Source: Actinomycetes bacterium (GTDB taxonomy: Bacteria > Actinomycetota > Acidimicrobiia > Acidimicrobiales > Bog-793). From it: a stretch of 43,321 nucleotides of DNA. Below are positions 7,505 through 15,354 of this stretch, one piece after another. The translations under genes were made by a program, and so were the position numbers. The stretch spans positions 1-43,321 of the forward strand of contig JAJZZB010000011.1 in assembly GCA_021797795.1 (NCBI GenBank), written 5' to 3'. The notes under the pieces were generated by a model, which did no database searches, had not been told where the DNA came from, and worked only from the letters and a program-made list of their open reading frames with translations. Position 1 is the stretch's first letter, and every line of letters starts with the position of its first letter.

Positions 7505-9190
7505 ATGGCGAACCGCATGGACATCGAGCTGACGAGCTCCCGGGACGACGACACCTACACCTGGCGGGCGGCAGGCGCCCGCCAGCCGCGCGGCCTGGTG
7601 CCTGTCTCGCTCCTCCCGCCACACTCGAAGATCGGCGACGTCCTGCGCGCGGAGGTCGAGGTGGAGATCGACGGGATCACCGTCGTGTCGGTGATCCCGC
7701 CGAAGGAGAAGAACGCCGAAGCCAACCGCATCGAGTTCCTCGGGCCTTCGCGCCCGGCCGCCGGCGTCACCACGGTGCTGGCCGGCCGTGGGCGACGAGG
7801 GCGCGAGGGCGAGCGCCCGGATCGTGACGGTCGACGCGACGGCGAGCGGCGCGGGCGCGAGCGTGGCGGGCGACGCGAGACCGAGCGGCCCGGACGCGGC
7901 GAAGCCGGGCGGCGGCGTACGGAGGGCGCTCGCGGGCGCGGCGCCGAGGACGGTGACAGGCGCGAGCAGCCGGCGGGACGGGGCACCACCGGCAGGCCGA
8001 CGAGACGGACGCCCCCGCGCTTCGAGCCGGGCACGGCGCACCGTGACGAGCTGTTCGCCTCCCTCACCCCCGAGCAGCGTCCTATCGCCGAGCGGCTCGC
8101 CATCGGCGGCCTGCCCTCGGTGCGAAAGGCGATCGCCGACGAGCAGCAGCGCGCGAGAGCAGAGGGACGCCCGGTCGTGTCGGGTGACCCAATCGTGGCG
8201 ATCGCCGAGCAGCTGCTCGCCGGCGTGAGGGCAGCGGTGTGGCTCGACCGGGCAGAAGCGGCCGCGAAGCGGCCGGATGAGATCAGCCTGCGCGACCTTC
8301 GGGCGACCGTCGTCGGGGCGTCCCCGCGCGACGAGGCCGGCCGCGAGCTCGAACGCCAGCTACGCGAGGCGCTCGAGCGCCGGGTGACCAAGTTGCGTCA
8401 GGACTGGGAGCAGCACCTCGTCCAGGCGCTCGACGACGGGCGCGTGCTCCAGGCGCTTCGCTTGTCCTTCAAGCCGCCCGAACCCTCGGCACACTTCCCA
8501 GGAGCGCTCGTGCCCCGGATGGCAGAGATGGCCGGGCAGGCGATGACCGAGGAGACCGCTCCTGATCGCTGGCTGGCCCTCCTCGATGCCGCCGTCCAGT
8601 CGCCCGTCCGCCGACAGGTGAAGCCGGTCGGGCTGCCAAAGGACCCGAGCGGCGAAGTGGAGCGCCAGGCGCGTGCGGCGACGAGCCGGATCCCCGCCCT
8701 GGCGCGCCTCGTCGGTATGGCCATCCCGCCACCACCCCAGCCGATCCCCGGCGAGCGGCCCAGCCGTCCGTCTCGCCCGCCGCGTCGGCGGCCGGCCGCT
8801 GCGAAGCCGGCGGTGGAGACCTCCGGCGCACCCGGCGCTCCGCCCGCTCACGAGCAGCCTGAGCCGGCAGCCGAGACAGTGCCAGGCGACGCCTCCGTCC
8901 CGAGCACCGAGCGAGCCGTCGAGGAGTCACCGGCTGTCCCGGGGGAAGCAGGTGCCCTCGCCCCGGAGCAGTCAGCCTCCGACAAGCCGGTAACCCCCGA
9001 GCAGGCAGCCGTCGAGGTGGCCCACGCCACCTCGGAAGAGCCCGACACCTCGGAAGAGCCCGCCACCTCGGAAGAGCCCGCCACCTCGGAAGAGCTGTCG
9101 GCGCCGGCGGAGGCTCCGACGACAGGCGGGCCCGAGTCAGAGGATGCCGTGGTCGCGGAGGAACTCGGCAAGCCCCTCGACGAGGGGTAG
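7505..9190 (+). CDS. Large unknown protein with RG-rich linker and acidic repeat tail
   Basis: A 561-residue protein without a recognised family. Residues 1-80 look like a compact beta domain (YTWRAAGARQPRGLVPVSLL and VEVEIDGITVVSVIPP). Residues about 95-175 are a basic Arg/Gly/Glu-rich linker resembling RGG RNA-binding tracts. Residues about 180-410 are helical, with LTPEQRPIAERLAIGGLPSV as a possible core motif, and the rest is Pro/Ala/Glu-rich and probably disordered, including a four-copy TSEEPx repeat. No signal peptide or membrane segment is seen, so it is cytoplasmic. The layout suggests nucleic-acid binding (inference). A TAGTTT box lies 9 nt before the ATG. Its last 54 bp overlap the NUDIX gene on the other strand. 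Confidence 0.7.
   Translation: MANRMDIELTSSRDDDTYTWRAAGARQPRGLVPVSLLPPHSKIGDVLRAEVEVEIDGITVVSVIPPKEKNAEANRIEFLGPSRPAAGVTTVLAGRGRRGREGERPDRDGRRDGERRGRERGGRRETERPGRGEAGRRRTEGARGRGAEDGDRREQPAGRGTTGRPTRRTPPRFEPGTAHRDELFASLTPEQRPIAERLAIGGLPSVRKAIADEQQRARAEGRPVVSGDPIVAIAEQLLAGVRAAVWLDRAEAAAKRPDEISLRDLRATVVGASPRDEAGRELERQLREALERRVTKLRQDWEQHLVQALDDGRVLQALRLSFKPPEPSAHFPGALVPRMAEMAGQAMTEETAPDRWLALLDAAVQSPVRRQVKPVGLPKDPSGEVERQARAATSRIPALARLVGMAIPPPPQPIPGERPSRPSRPPRRRPAAAKPAVETSGAPGAPPAHEQPEPAAETVPGDASVPSTERAVEESPAVPGEAGALAPEQSASDKPVTPEQAAVEVAHATSEEPDTSEEPATSEEPATSEELSAPAEAPTTGGPESEDAVVAEELGKPLDEG
9029..9100 (+). repeat. Four tandem 18-bp repeats in coding sequence
   Basis: Copies start at 9029, 9047, 9065 and 9083 with unit ACCTCGGAAGAGCCCGCC. 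The last copy diverges after 13 bp. Each unit encodes TSEEP plus one residue. Because the unit is a multiple of three, copy number could vary without a frameshift. Confidence 0.85.
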
Positions 9191-9535
9191 CGAGCCGACC
9201 TCGTCGAGGAGAACCCACCTCGCCTCGGCAGCGTCGTCTCCCGATCGGGGCTCGAGCCGGCTGCGGTCCAGCGGGTCGGCGAGATAGTCGAGGATGAGAA
9301 AGTGGTACCCCTCCCCCCGCCGCTCGACGAAGCCGACGAGCTCTGTGGTGCCGACGTCGATCCCGGTCTCCTCCCGCACCTCCCGGGCGACGGCCTCCTC
9401 GAGCGTCTCACCTTCCTCGACCCGGCCGCCCGGCAGCGAGTAGAGACCTGCACCGGGCGGTCGGCCCCGTCGGACGACGAGCAGGGCTCTCCCGTGGCGC
9501 ACGATCCCACCGACCGCCAGGACGGGTGCCGTCAC
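9137..9535 (-). CDS. NUDIX hydrolase
   Basis: A 132-residue pyrophosphohydrolase of the NUDIX superfamily, which cleaves nucleoside-diphosphate-linked substrates. The NUDIX box is complete: GGRVEEGETLEEAVAREVRE followed by ETGIDV, with the catalytic RE..EE residues intact. The substrate is unknown; MutT-like or ADP-ribose-type activity are both possible. The GTG start at 9535 overlaps the TGA of the GNAT gene by 4 nt (GTGA), indicating translational coupling. Its 3' end overlaps the large unknown gene on the plus strand by 54 bp. Confidence 0.9.
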   Translation of the reverse strand: MTAPVLAVGGIVRHGRALLVVRRGRPPGAGLYSLPGGRVEEGETLEEAVAREVREETGIDVGTTELVGFVERRGEGYHFLILDYLADPLDRSRLEPRSGDDAAEARWVLLDEVGSLPLVEGLAEFLRDHGIL

Positions 9536-9984
9536 GGGCCGGGTGCGAGACGGCGGTGCATCACGAGCAGCCGGGCGGCGAAGCCTTCGGACTCGAGGAA
9601 GTTCTTGGCCTCCCGGGAGCCCGGCAGGACGGCCACGTCGATGCCCTCGGCTCCGCGGCCGGACGCCCACGAGCTCGTGAGCTCCATGAGCGCCTCACCG
9701 GCGCCGACCTCGCGCGCCGCAGGCTCGACGTAGAGAGAGGTGACCCGGCACAGCGCGGCGCCGTCTCCGAGCTCGACGAGAGCGGCCTCGACGAAGCCGA
9801 TGACGGCCGCGTCGATCTCCACCACACCGACCAGCACATCAGGCGCCGATGGGGAGAGGAAGCGACCCTCTCGGACCAGCAGCCGGCCGGGCCGGGCGCC
9901 CGACACCTCGTCAGCGGCGGCGGCACGCAAGCAGGCGATGACGTCTGCGTCATCGGGAGCCGCCCGCCGCGCGGCGACGTCCAC
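9532..9984 (-). CDS. GNAT-family N-acetyltransferase
   Basis: A 150-residue acetyl-CoA-dependent acyltransferase. The GNAT core is visible as IGFVEAALVEL, then VTSLYVEPAAREVGAGEALM (motif A with a degenerate acetyl-CoA loop), followed by NFLESEGFAARLLVMHRRL typical of the C-terminal strands. The acceptor is unknown. The GTG start at 9984 follows the upstream gene by 10 bp and its stop overlaps the NUDIX start, so the three genes look like one operon. Confidence 0.85.
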   Translation of the reverse strand: MDVAARRAAPDDADVIACLRAAAADEVSGARPGRLLVREGRFLSPSAPDVLVGVVEIDAAVIGFVEAALVELGDGAALCRVTSLYVEPAAREVGAGEALMELTSSWASGRGAEGIDVAVLPGSREAKNFLESEGFAARLLVMHRRLAPGP

Positions 9985-9994
9985 CGAGTGGCTC

Positions 9995-10537
9995 TCAGGC
10001 CGAGGCGCGACCGTCCGGCGCGCTCAGCTGTCCGATCCGGTGGAGGATCGTCCGGCGGCCGCGGGTGGCCACCTCGTAGCGCCGCACGGCGTCGAGCTCG
10101 TCGGGACGAAGCGAGCGGAGCCGCTGAACGACCTGGGAAGCAGCCAGGGTGTCGTAACCCGGAATGGCGAGCGTGGTGACGTCGGGGGTGGACGCCTGGG
10201 GCTCCGGGGCGGCTGCCTCCTTGGCCGCCTCGCTGACCGCGATGGGGACCTCGGTCGCCGGCGGCTGCTCGGCCCGACCTGCCGCCCCGGTCGCCGGGCG
10301 CGCAGGAGCCGGCGACGGCCGGCTGGGCGGCTCGGCGGTGAGGTTGCCGACGCGGCGCTGTGCCTCGCCGACCGCGAGCTTGCCGATCATCTTGGCGAGG
10401 TTGAACTGACCCTCGAGGCGGGCCCGTCCCTTCTCGGCGAGCAGCGGCAGCTCCTCTGCGACGGAGACAGCGAGGCCTACCGGCACGTAGAAGGCGAGGT
10501 CGAGCAGGCGTTCGGGAAGGGTGCGTTCGTCAACCAC
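9995..10537 (-). CDS. Conserved hypothetical with helical N-domain and YD..L..L C-domain
   Basis: A 180-residue protein. The N-terminal half is an amphipathic helical region (ERLLDLAFYVPVGLAVSVAE and RLEGQFNLAKMIGKLAVGEA), followed by an Ala/Pro-rich linker, and it ends with IPGYDTLAASQVVQRLRSLR then ELDAVRRYEVATRGRRTILH. I recall similar C-terminal modules in actinobacterial proteins linked to lipid droplets, but this is memory only and the function is not assigned. A TAGGGT box (10551-10546) is 8 nt before the GTG start, predicting a leaderless message. It heads a likely operon with the GNAT and NUDIX genes. Confidence 0.7.
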   Translation of the reverse strand: MVDERTLPERLLDLAFYVPVGLAVSVAEELPLLAEKGRARLEGQFNLAKMIGKLAVGEAQRRVGNLTAEPPSRPSPAPARPATGAAGRAEQPPATEVPIAVSEAAKEAAAPEPQASTPDVTTLAIPGYDTLAASQVVQRLRSLRPDELDAVRRYEVATRGRRTILHRIGQLSAPDGRASA

Positions 10538-10558
10538 GCCGCGCGACCCTAACCCTCG

Positions 10559-11098
10559 TCACACGCAGTCTCGGCAGAACATCCGCTTGCGGTCGGCGAG
10601 TTGGGTCTCGTTCTTCACGAGGAAGCAGGACTGGCAGACGAACTCGCCCGGCTGCTTCGGCAGGACCCGGGTGCTGCCGTCGCCGCGGTCCTCGGCGTCC
10701 GCCGGCTCCTCCTCGTCCTCCTGCTCTTCGTCCTCGACGACGAGCCGCTCTTTCAAGATCACGTCGAGGCTCGCCTCGACGTCGTCGTCGTCCAGCTCCT
10801 CGTCATCCTCCTCGTCGGCCGCCGAGTCCTCGGCGTCGCCGCTCGGGCGCTCGCGGGTCTTGGTCGGAGCGGCGGAGCCCCCGGCCGCGAGGTCGTCGTC
10901 GCCCAGGTCGTCATCGGCGTCATCATCATCGTCGTCGTCGTCGAGATCGTCCTCGTCGTCGAGGTCGCCGTCCCCTTCGTCCTCGAGCTCCCCATCGTCG
11001 AGGTCGTCCTCAGAGAGGTCTTCGAGGTCGGCCTCGCCGTCGAGGTCACCGTCGCCGAGGTCGTCTTCCACGACGCCCTGGTCGATGTCCTTTGGCAA
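10559..11098 (-). CDS. DUF4193 protein with expanded acidic N-terminus
   Basis: The C-terminal part (STRVLPKQPGEFVCQSCFLV, then KNETQLADRKRMFCRDC) matches actinobacterial DUF4193, with a CxxC...CxxC zinc-ribbon-like cysteine quartet. Typical members are about 100 residues; this one is 179 because of a long Asp/Glu tract (DDEDDLDDDDDDDDADDD). The start is TTG at 11098, supported by AAGGGAG about 7-8 nt upstream. A TATAGT box at 11159-11154 gives a leader of about 50 nt. Family function is unknown; the cysteine quartet suggests metal binding. Plus-strand frames across this gene are artefacts of the repeated GAC/GAG codons. Confidence 0.85.
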   Translation of the reverse strand: MPKDIDQGVVEDDLGDGDLDGEADLEDLSEDDLDDGELEDEGDGDLDDEDDLDDDDDDDDADDDLGDDDLAAGGSAAPTKTRERPSGDAEDSAADEEDDEELDDDDVEASLDVILKERLVVEDEEQEDEEEPADAEDRGDGSTRVLPKQPGEFVCQSCFLVKNETQLADRKRMFCRDCV

Positions 11099-11153
11099 TT
11101 GCGCTCCCTTTTCTTGCTCCGGTTGCTCCGTCCGCGCGGGCCAGAGCGCGATG

Positions 11154-11159
11154 ACTATA
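11154..11159 (-). promoter_or_regulatory. -10 box for the DUF4193 gene
   Basis: TATAGT on the minus strand, about 56 nt before the TTG start, which itself has a Shine-Dalgarno. The -35 match is poor. It lies downstream of the candidate RNA, so the two would be separate transcripts. Confidence 0.45.
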
Positions 11160-11202
11160 CGGCAACACCGGGCGAGCCACGCGTGTTCCCGCGGGCGCGG
11201 CG

Positions 11203-11419
11203 AAAAGGGAGCGGCGCCATGGCGCCCCGTCGTGAGGTGGCGGGAAACCCAGAGACGCCTTTGGGGCCGCCCTCTCGCCTGCCCGGACGAAGTCCCCGCT
11301 GCCGAAGACCGGACGTTCTCTACTCGACCCCTCTGGGTCCCACCACTCTCAGCCTCCCCCCCTCGGACGGCCGCCGAGCACCTCTACGGGCAACCCGTCG
11401 GGCACCCTTTCGGGGGGAC
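11203..11419 (-). ncRNA. Candidate structured RNA of about 215 nt, family unknown
   Basis: This stretch has no coding frame. Read on the minus strand, 11351-11331 pairs with 11254-11233 to form 20 base pairs in three blocks (UGAG/CUCA, GUGGUGGG/CCCGCCAC with one G-U, ACCCAGAG/CUCUGGGU), interrupted only by a 1-nt and a 2-nt bulge. Inside is a GGAC-UUC-GUCC hairpin (11295-11285), and outside CCGUC (11370-11366) can pair with GACGG (11231-11227). A promoter lies at 11454-11426. A GGCGCC-AT-GGCGCC palindrome (11226-11213) followed by CTCCCTTTT resembles a terminator. It could be an independent sRNA or a structured leader of DUF4193. It does not match tmRNA, SRP RNA or RNase P motifs I know. Confidence 0.45.
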
Positions 11420-11425
11420 CCTCTA

Positions 11426-11454
11426 GTTATGCCGAGCGCGGGGCGCGGCGTCAA
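11426..11454 (-). promoter_or_regulatory. Promoter of the candidate structured RNA
   Basis: On the minus strand TTGACG (11454-11449), 17 bp, then CATAAC (11431-11426), predicting a start near 11419. No start codon with a coding frame follows, unlike the leaderless promoters elsewhere in the window. Confidence 0.5.
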
Positions 11455-11492
11455 GGGGAATTCCGGCGCTCCGGCGGCGGCGTCCCGCCCGA

Positions 11493-13178
11493 TCAGGCGG
11501 TCGGCCGCCGGGGCCGGACGGGACGCAGCCGCGGCGGGGCGCCCGGCTCCGCCGCGCCGGCGGACCGTCTGGACCTTCTCCGCGCCGAGCGCGCCTCAGC
11601 CCGCTGCTCGGCCTCGAGGCGGCCGAGCTCGGCCTCGCCGCTGTCGACGAAGCTCATCGCCTCGGCGACGCCGCGGTGTCCGGCCTCCTCGGCGATGAGC
11701 CGGTGCATCTCGGTCGCCACCCGGCGGTAGGCCGGATGTCCCTGCGGGCTCGAGCGGAGCTCGATCAAGTGCATCGCCTCCCGGGCGTTCATCTCCATCG
11801 CGAATCGGATGTGGAAGGCGAGCGCCACCGCGTAGCCGGCCTGCTCGGGGAAGTACTTGGCGAGGGCGTCGTGCAACGACCGGGAGCGCTCCAGCTGCTC
11901 GACGTATCGCTCCTGCAGCCCGGCCTCCTCGAGGAGCTCCGGCACCTCGTAGCCGAGGTCCGTCCCGAGCTCCTGCCACTCGATGGAGAGCAGCCGGTGC
12001 CGCTGGAGATCGCGAAAGGCCCCGTAGTCGCAGACGACGTCGAAGCGGTAGGAGGTCGCCTCGAAGGCACGGCCCGGGCGGTGGCGCCGGTTGGCGCGAT
12101 CGCCGACGTAGGCGGCGAGCAGGCGCTGGCGCTCCTCGGCCGGGAGCCGGCCCACCCTCGTGCGCAGCTCCTCCTCGGAAAGGTTCGAGTGCTCATAGGA
12201 GATGGCGGTGAGGATGCGGTCCTCGCCGTCCGCGTCGTAGGCGGTGAGCCGGACCGAGGCGCCGGGCTTCGGCACCTCTTTCTGCCAGAGGGACTCGACC
12301 ACCGCCTCGGTCGCCTCCTCGTTGCGCCGCAGGTAGTCGACCCACACCCCGCCGCGCTCGGCCCGCTCGAGACGGGTGAGGAAGCTCGGGATCACCTTGC
12401 GCAGCTCCTCGAGCATCAGCTCGGCGTAGCGGCGGGCCTCGGGAAGGGGATGGGCCCTCATGCGCAGCAGAAGCTGCTCGTAGCTCTGTCCCGACCCGTA
12501 CATGCCGACGTTGGAGAGGCTGCCGGCAGGCAGCAGCCCCCGCAGGGCGTCGAGGCAGGTGGCGCGGACCGCCGAGCGGTGGGCCAGGGCCGAGACACCC
12601 TCGCCCCGGGGCGAGCGGCGGTTGACGTGCGCCTGCAGGAGGGGCATGAGCTCGCCGTAGGTGTCGAACATGCGGTCCATCTCCCCGACGTAGCGGGCGC
12701 CGAGCGACGAGTCGAGGATGGCGGGGTCGCGGATGTAGCGGTAGTGCCCGCTGTCGAGGCGGGTGTCGTAGGGGATGTAGCGCGTCGACTGCTCGAGGTA
12801 GGACATGAGCCGCCCCCGCTCGAGCACCTTCGTGAGCAGGTTGGACGACTGCTCGCAGGCGAGGTGGACGCCGCCGAGCTGGGCGACCGAGTCGTCGCCG
12901 TACTCGCTGAAGACCCGCTCGTAGAGCGCCTCGGCCCGCTTCAGGCCGACGGTGGCGTCGAGGCTCGTGTCGCCGGTGACGTCGAGATCCTCGACGAACT
13001 CGTCGAGGAAGAGCCGGCGCAGGCTCTTCGGCGAGCGCGAGTAGCGGGCGAACAGCGCCCCCTTCACGACCTCGGGGAGGTTGACGAGAGCGAAGACGGG
13101 TCCGTCGAGATTCGTGAAGTAGCGCGACAGAAGCTCGCGCTCCTCCTCGCTGAAGGTCTCTCCGCGCACGGCACTCAT
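11493..13178 (-). CDS. Two-domain ThyX-like protein (FAD-dependent thymidylate synthase family)
   Basis: A 561-residue protein with two tandem ThyX-like halves; classical ThyX is about 230-250 residues. The first half has ERGRLMSYLEQSTRYIPYD in place of the ThyX motif RHRxxSxNExSxRY. The second has QRHRLLSIEWQELG, keeping RHRxxS but not the NExS part. Ribothymidylate-type active sites are therefore degenerate in both halves, and dUMP methylation is doubtful. It starts 13 bp after helY in the same direction, so it ends the tatB-tatC-helY run. The C-terminal tail is Arg/Ala/Pro-rich. The name follows family membership, not proven activity. Confidence 0.8.
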   Translation of the reverse strand: MSAVRGETFSEEERELLSRYFTNLDGPVFALVNLPEVVKGALFARYSRSPKSLRRLFLDEFVEDLDVTGDTSLDATVGLKRAEALYERVFSEYGDDSVAQLGGVHLACEQSSNLLTKVLERGRLMSYLEQSTRYIPYDTRLDSGHYRYIRDPAILDSSLGARYVGEMDRMFDTYGELMPLLQAHVNRRSPRGEGVSALAHRSAVRATCLDALRGLLPAGSLSNVGMYGSGQSYEQLLLRMRAHPLPEARRYAELMLEELRKVIPSFLTRLERAERGGVWVDYLRRNEEATEAVVESLWQKEVPKPGASVRLTAYDADGEDRILTAISYEHSNLSEEELRTRVGRLPAEERQRLLAAYVGDRANRRHRPGRAFEATSYRFDVVCDYGAFRDLQRHRLLSIEWQELGTDLGYEVPELLEEAGLQERYVEQLERSRSLHDALAKYFPEQAGYAVALAFHIRFAMEMNAREAMHLIELRSSPQGHPAYRRVATEMHRLIAEEAGHRGVAEAMSFVDSGEAELGRLEAEQRAEARSARRRSRRSAGAAEPGAPPRLRPVRPRRPTA

Positions 13179-13191
13179 GGCCCAGGTGAGA

Positions 13192-15354
13192 TTACGGGGC
13201 GCTCTCGCCGCGGGCGTGGATGGTCACTGACGTGGGCTCCACCGCCTCCTCGGGCGCCTCGAGGGTCTCGGCGAGGCTCACCTGCGACGAGGCGGCCACG
13301 ACTCCGCGCAGCAGGCGGTGGCCCGCCCGGTCGGCCGCCCGCCGGGTGTCGTCGGTCGCCGCCACCGAGGCGACCTGGCGGAGGAGGTCGATGACCTGCT
13401 TCATGTTGCGGACGAAGTCCCCGCCTGTCATGAGGCGGCGGGCCGGCCGCCCCTGGCGGCCGCGGCCGCCCCGGGGCCGCTCGGGCGTGAGCACCCGGGC
13501 GAGCTCGCGCCCCCGCGCCCAGTCGCGAGCGAGGACGGCGAAGCCGGCGTCGACACCCCGGGTGACCGGGAGCTGGCGGGCGCGCTCCTCCTCGGACAGC
13601 TTCCCGGAGAGGTCGGCGATCGCCTCGAGGCGCTCGCCGACGATGCCGGGAGGCGGTTCGAGGGCACCCTCCCGCTCGCGTCGCGCCTCGAATGAGAACG
13701 ACGAGACGACCGCCGCCAGGGCGTCGGGCTCGAGGCCGTCGAGCAGGCCGGCCCGCAGGCTCTCGGCGATGAGGAGGTCCGCCTCGTGGTAGAGCCCGGC
13801 CAGAAGCTCACCGTCGGGGGTCACCGACCATCCCCGGACGAAGCCGTGGGCCTCGAGCATCTGAAGGACGTTCGTCAGCTGCCCACCGAGGTCCTCCTTC
13901 GACAGCCACTGGGCGAACGAGGAGGTGACGATGCGGTAGGCCTCGGCGCGCTCGAAGCGGCGGACGAGGCTCACCGCCAGGTTGTAGGTGGGACGGAACG
14001 AGGAGGTGAGGGCCCGGCCAGGCGCGCCGGCGAGGCGGGCGACGTCGTCGAAGGTGTGAAAGGGCGAGGCGAGGACGACGGCGTAGCCGACCTCGTCGAT
14101 GCCACGACGGCCCGCCCGGCCCGTCAGCTGGGTGTACTCCCCCGGCGTCAGCTCCTCGTGACCGGCGCCGCTGAACTTGGTGAGGTCCTCGATCACGACC
14201 GAGCGGGCCGGCATGTTGATCCCGAGCGCCAGGGTCTCGGTAGCGAAGACCGCCTTCACGAGCGCCTTGGAGAAGCACTCCTCGACGGCCTCCCTGAAGG
14301 GTGGCACCATCCCGGCGTGGTGCGGCGCCACGCCGGCCTCGAGGGCCGAGAGGAAGCGGCCGTAACCGAGCACGCCGAGGTCGTCGTCCGAGAGCGCCTC
14401 GACGTGGTCTTCGAGGATCGCCCGGACCTGCCGGCGCTCCTCGGGCGAGGTCAGCCGCAGCCCCTCGTCGAGGCAGGCTCGCACAGCGTCGTCGCAGCCC
14501 GCCCGGGAGAAGATGAAGTAGATGGCGGGGAGCAGCTCCGCCGCCCGCAGCCGTTCGACGACCTCGGCGCGGCGGGGACGGTAGGTGAGGGGTCGACTGC
14601 GCCCCTGCTGGTGGGTCCTCGTCCTCGGCCGGGAGACCCTCGGGCCGCGCCGGACCATGAGCTCGTCGAGCTGGAATGCCCGGGCGTTGGGCCGGGCGTC
14701 CTCGAAGACCGGCAGCAGGTGGATGCGCTCGGAGGAGCGGTCGCCGATGGCGAACAGGTCGTGGAGCACGACCGGCCGGCGGTCCTCCCGGACGACGCCG
14801 GTGTCGCCCCGCACGTTGCCGATCCAGGCGGCGAGGTCGTCGGCGTTGGCGACGGTGGCGGAGAGGCAGACGAGGCGCACCTCCGGCGGCGCCCCGAGGA
14901 TGACCTCCTCCCAGACGCCGCCCCGGTAGGGGTCCTCGAGGAAGTGCACCTCGTCGAGGACGACGTAGCCGAGCGAGGCGAGCGAGCGTCGCTCGGCGTG
15001 GATCATGTTGCGGAGCACCTCGGTCGTCATGACGACGACGGGTGCGCCCCCGTTGATGGAGTTGTCCCCGGTGAGCAGGCCCACCCGCTCGATCCCGTAG
15101 GCGCGGACGAGATCGCCGAACTTCTGGTTCGAGAGCGCCTTCAGCGGTGTCGTGTAGAAGGCCCTCACGCCCTCGGCGAGCGCCCGGTGGACGGCGTACT
15201 CGGCGACCACCGTCTTGCCCGCTCCCGTCGGGGCGGTGACGAGCACCGAGCGCTTGGAGTCGATGAGGTCCATCGCCTCCAGCTGGAAGCGGTCGAGCGC
15301 GTACGGCCGGGCGGCCTCGAAGGAGGCCCGCACCGGGTCGCCACCCGCCCTCAC
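13192..15354 (-). CDS. helY: Superfamily 2 DEVH-box helicase, HelY/Ski2-like
   Basis: An ATP-dependent RNA helicase of the Ski2/Mtr4 branch, 720 residues. Walker A is APTGAGKT (residues 41-48), the DExH box is LDEVHFLED, motif III is LSATV, and motif VI is QLTGRAGRRGIDEVG. M. tuberculosis HelY is about 906 residues, so this one is shorter. The start is set at GTG 15354, which overlaps the tatC stop by 4 nt (GTGA); an open frame continues upstream through tatC but is not real. The tatC-helY order is the same as in mycobacteria. The protein is cytoplasmic and its partner RNAs are unknown. Confidence 0.92.
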   Translation of the reverse strand: MRAGGDPVRASFEAARPYALDRFQLEAMDLIDSKRSVLVTAPTGAGKTVVAEYAVHRALAEGVRAFYTTPLKALSNQKFGDLVRAYGIERVGLLTGDNSINGGAPVVVMTTEVLRNMIHAERRSLASLGYVVLDEVHFLEDPYRGGVWEEVILGAPPEVRLVCLSATVANADDLAAWIGNVRGDTGVVREDRRPVVLHDLFAIGDRSSERIHLLPVFEDARPNARAFQLDELMVRRGPRVSRPRTRTHQQGRSRPLTYRPRRAEVVERLRAAELLPAIYFIFSRAGCDDAVRACLDEGLRLTSPEERRQVRAILEDHVEALSDDDLGVLGYGRFLSALEAGVAPHHAGMVPPFREAVEECFSKALVKAVFATETLALGINMPARSVVIEDLTKFSGAGHEELTPGEYTQLTGRAGRRGIDEVGYAVVLASPFHTFDDVARLAGAPGRALTSSFRPTYNLAVSLVRRFERAEAYRIVTSSFAQWLSKEDLGGQLTNVLQMLEAHGFVRGWSVTPDGELLAGLYHEADLLIAESLRAGLLDGLEPDALAAVVSSFSFEARREREGALEPPPGIVGERLEAIADLSGKLSEEERARQLPVTRGVDAGFAVLARDWARGRELARVLTPERPRGGRGRQGRPARRLMTGGDFVRNMKQVIDLLRQVASVAATDDTRRAADRAGHRLLRGVVAASSQVSLAETLEAPEEAVEPTSVTIHARGESAP

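Noticed and set aside
11330-11420. Possible TPP riboswitch, from GGGTGCCC and GGCTGAGAG on the minus strand.
   Set aside because: The second half of the thi-box (GAACCTGA and the following conserved loop) is absent, and the downstream gene has no link to thiamine.
10601-11698. Plus-strand open frame rich in Val/Leu opposite DUF4193, looking like a membrane protein.
   Set aside because: It is the antisense of GAC/GAG repeats in the acidic tract; the opposite frame has the DUF4193 cysteine module, a start with Shine-Dalgarno and a promoter.
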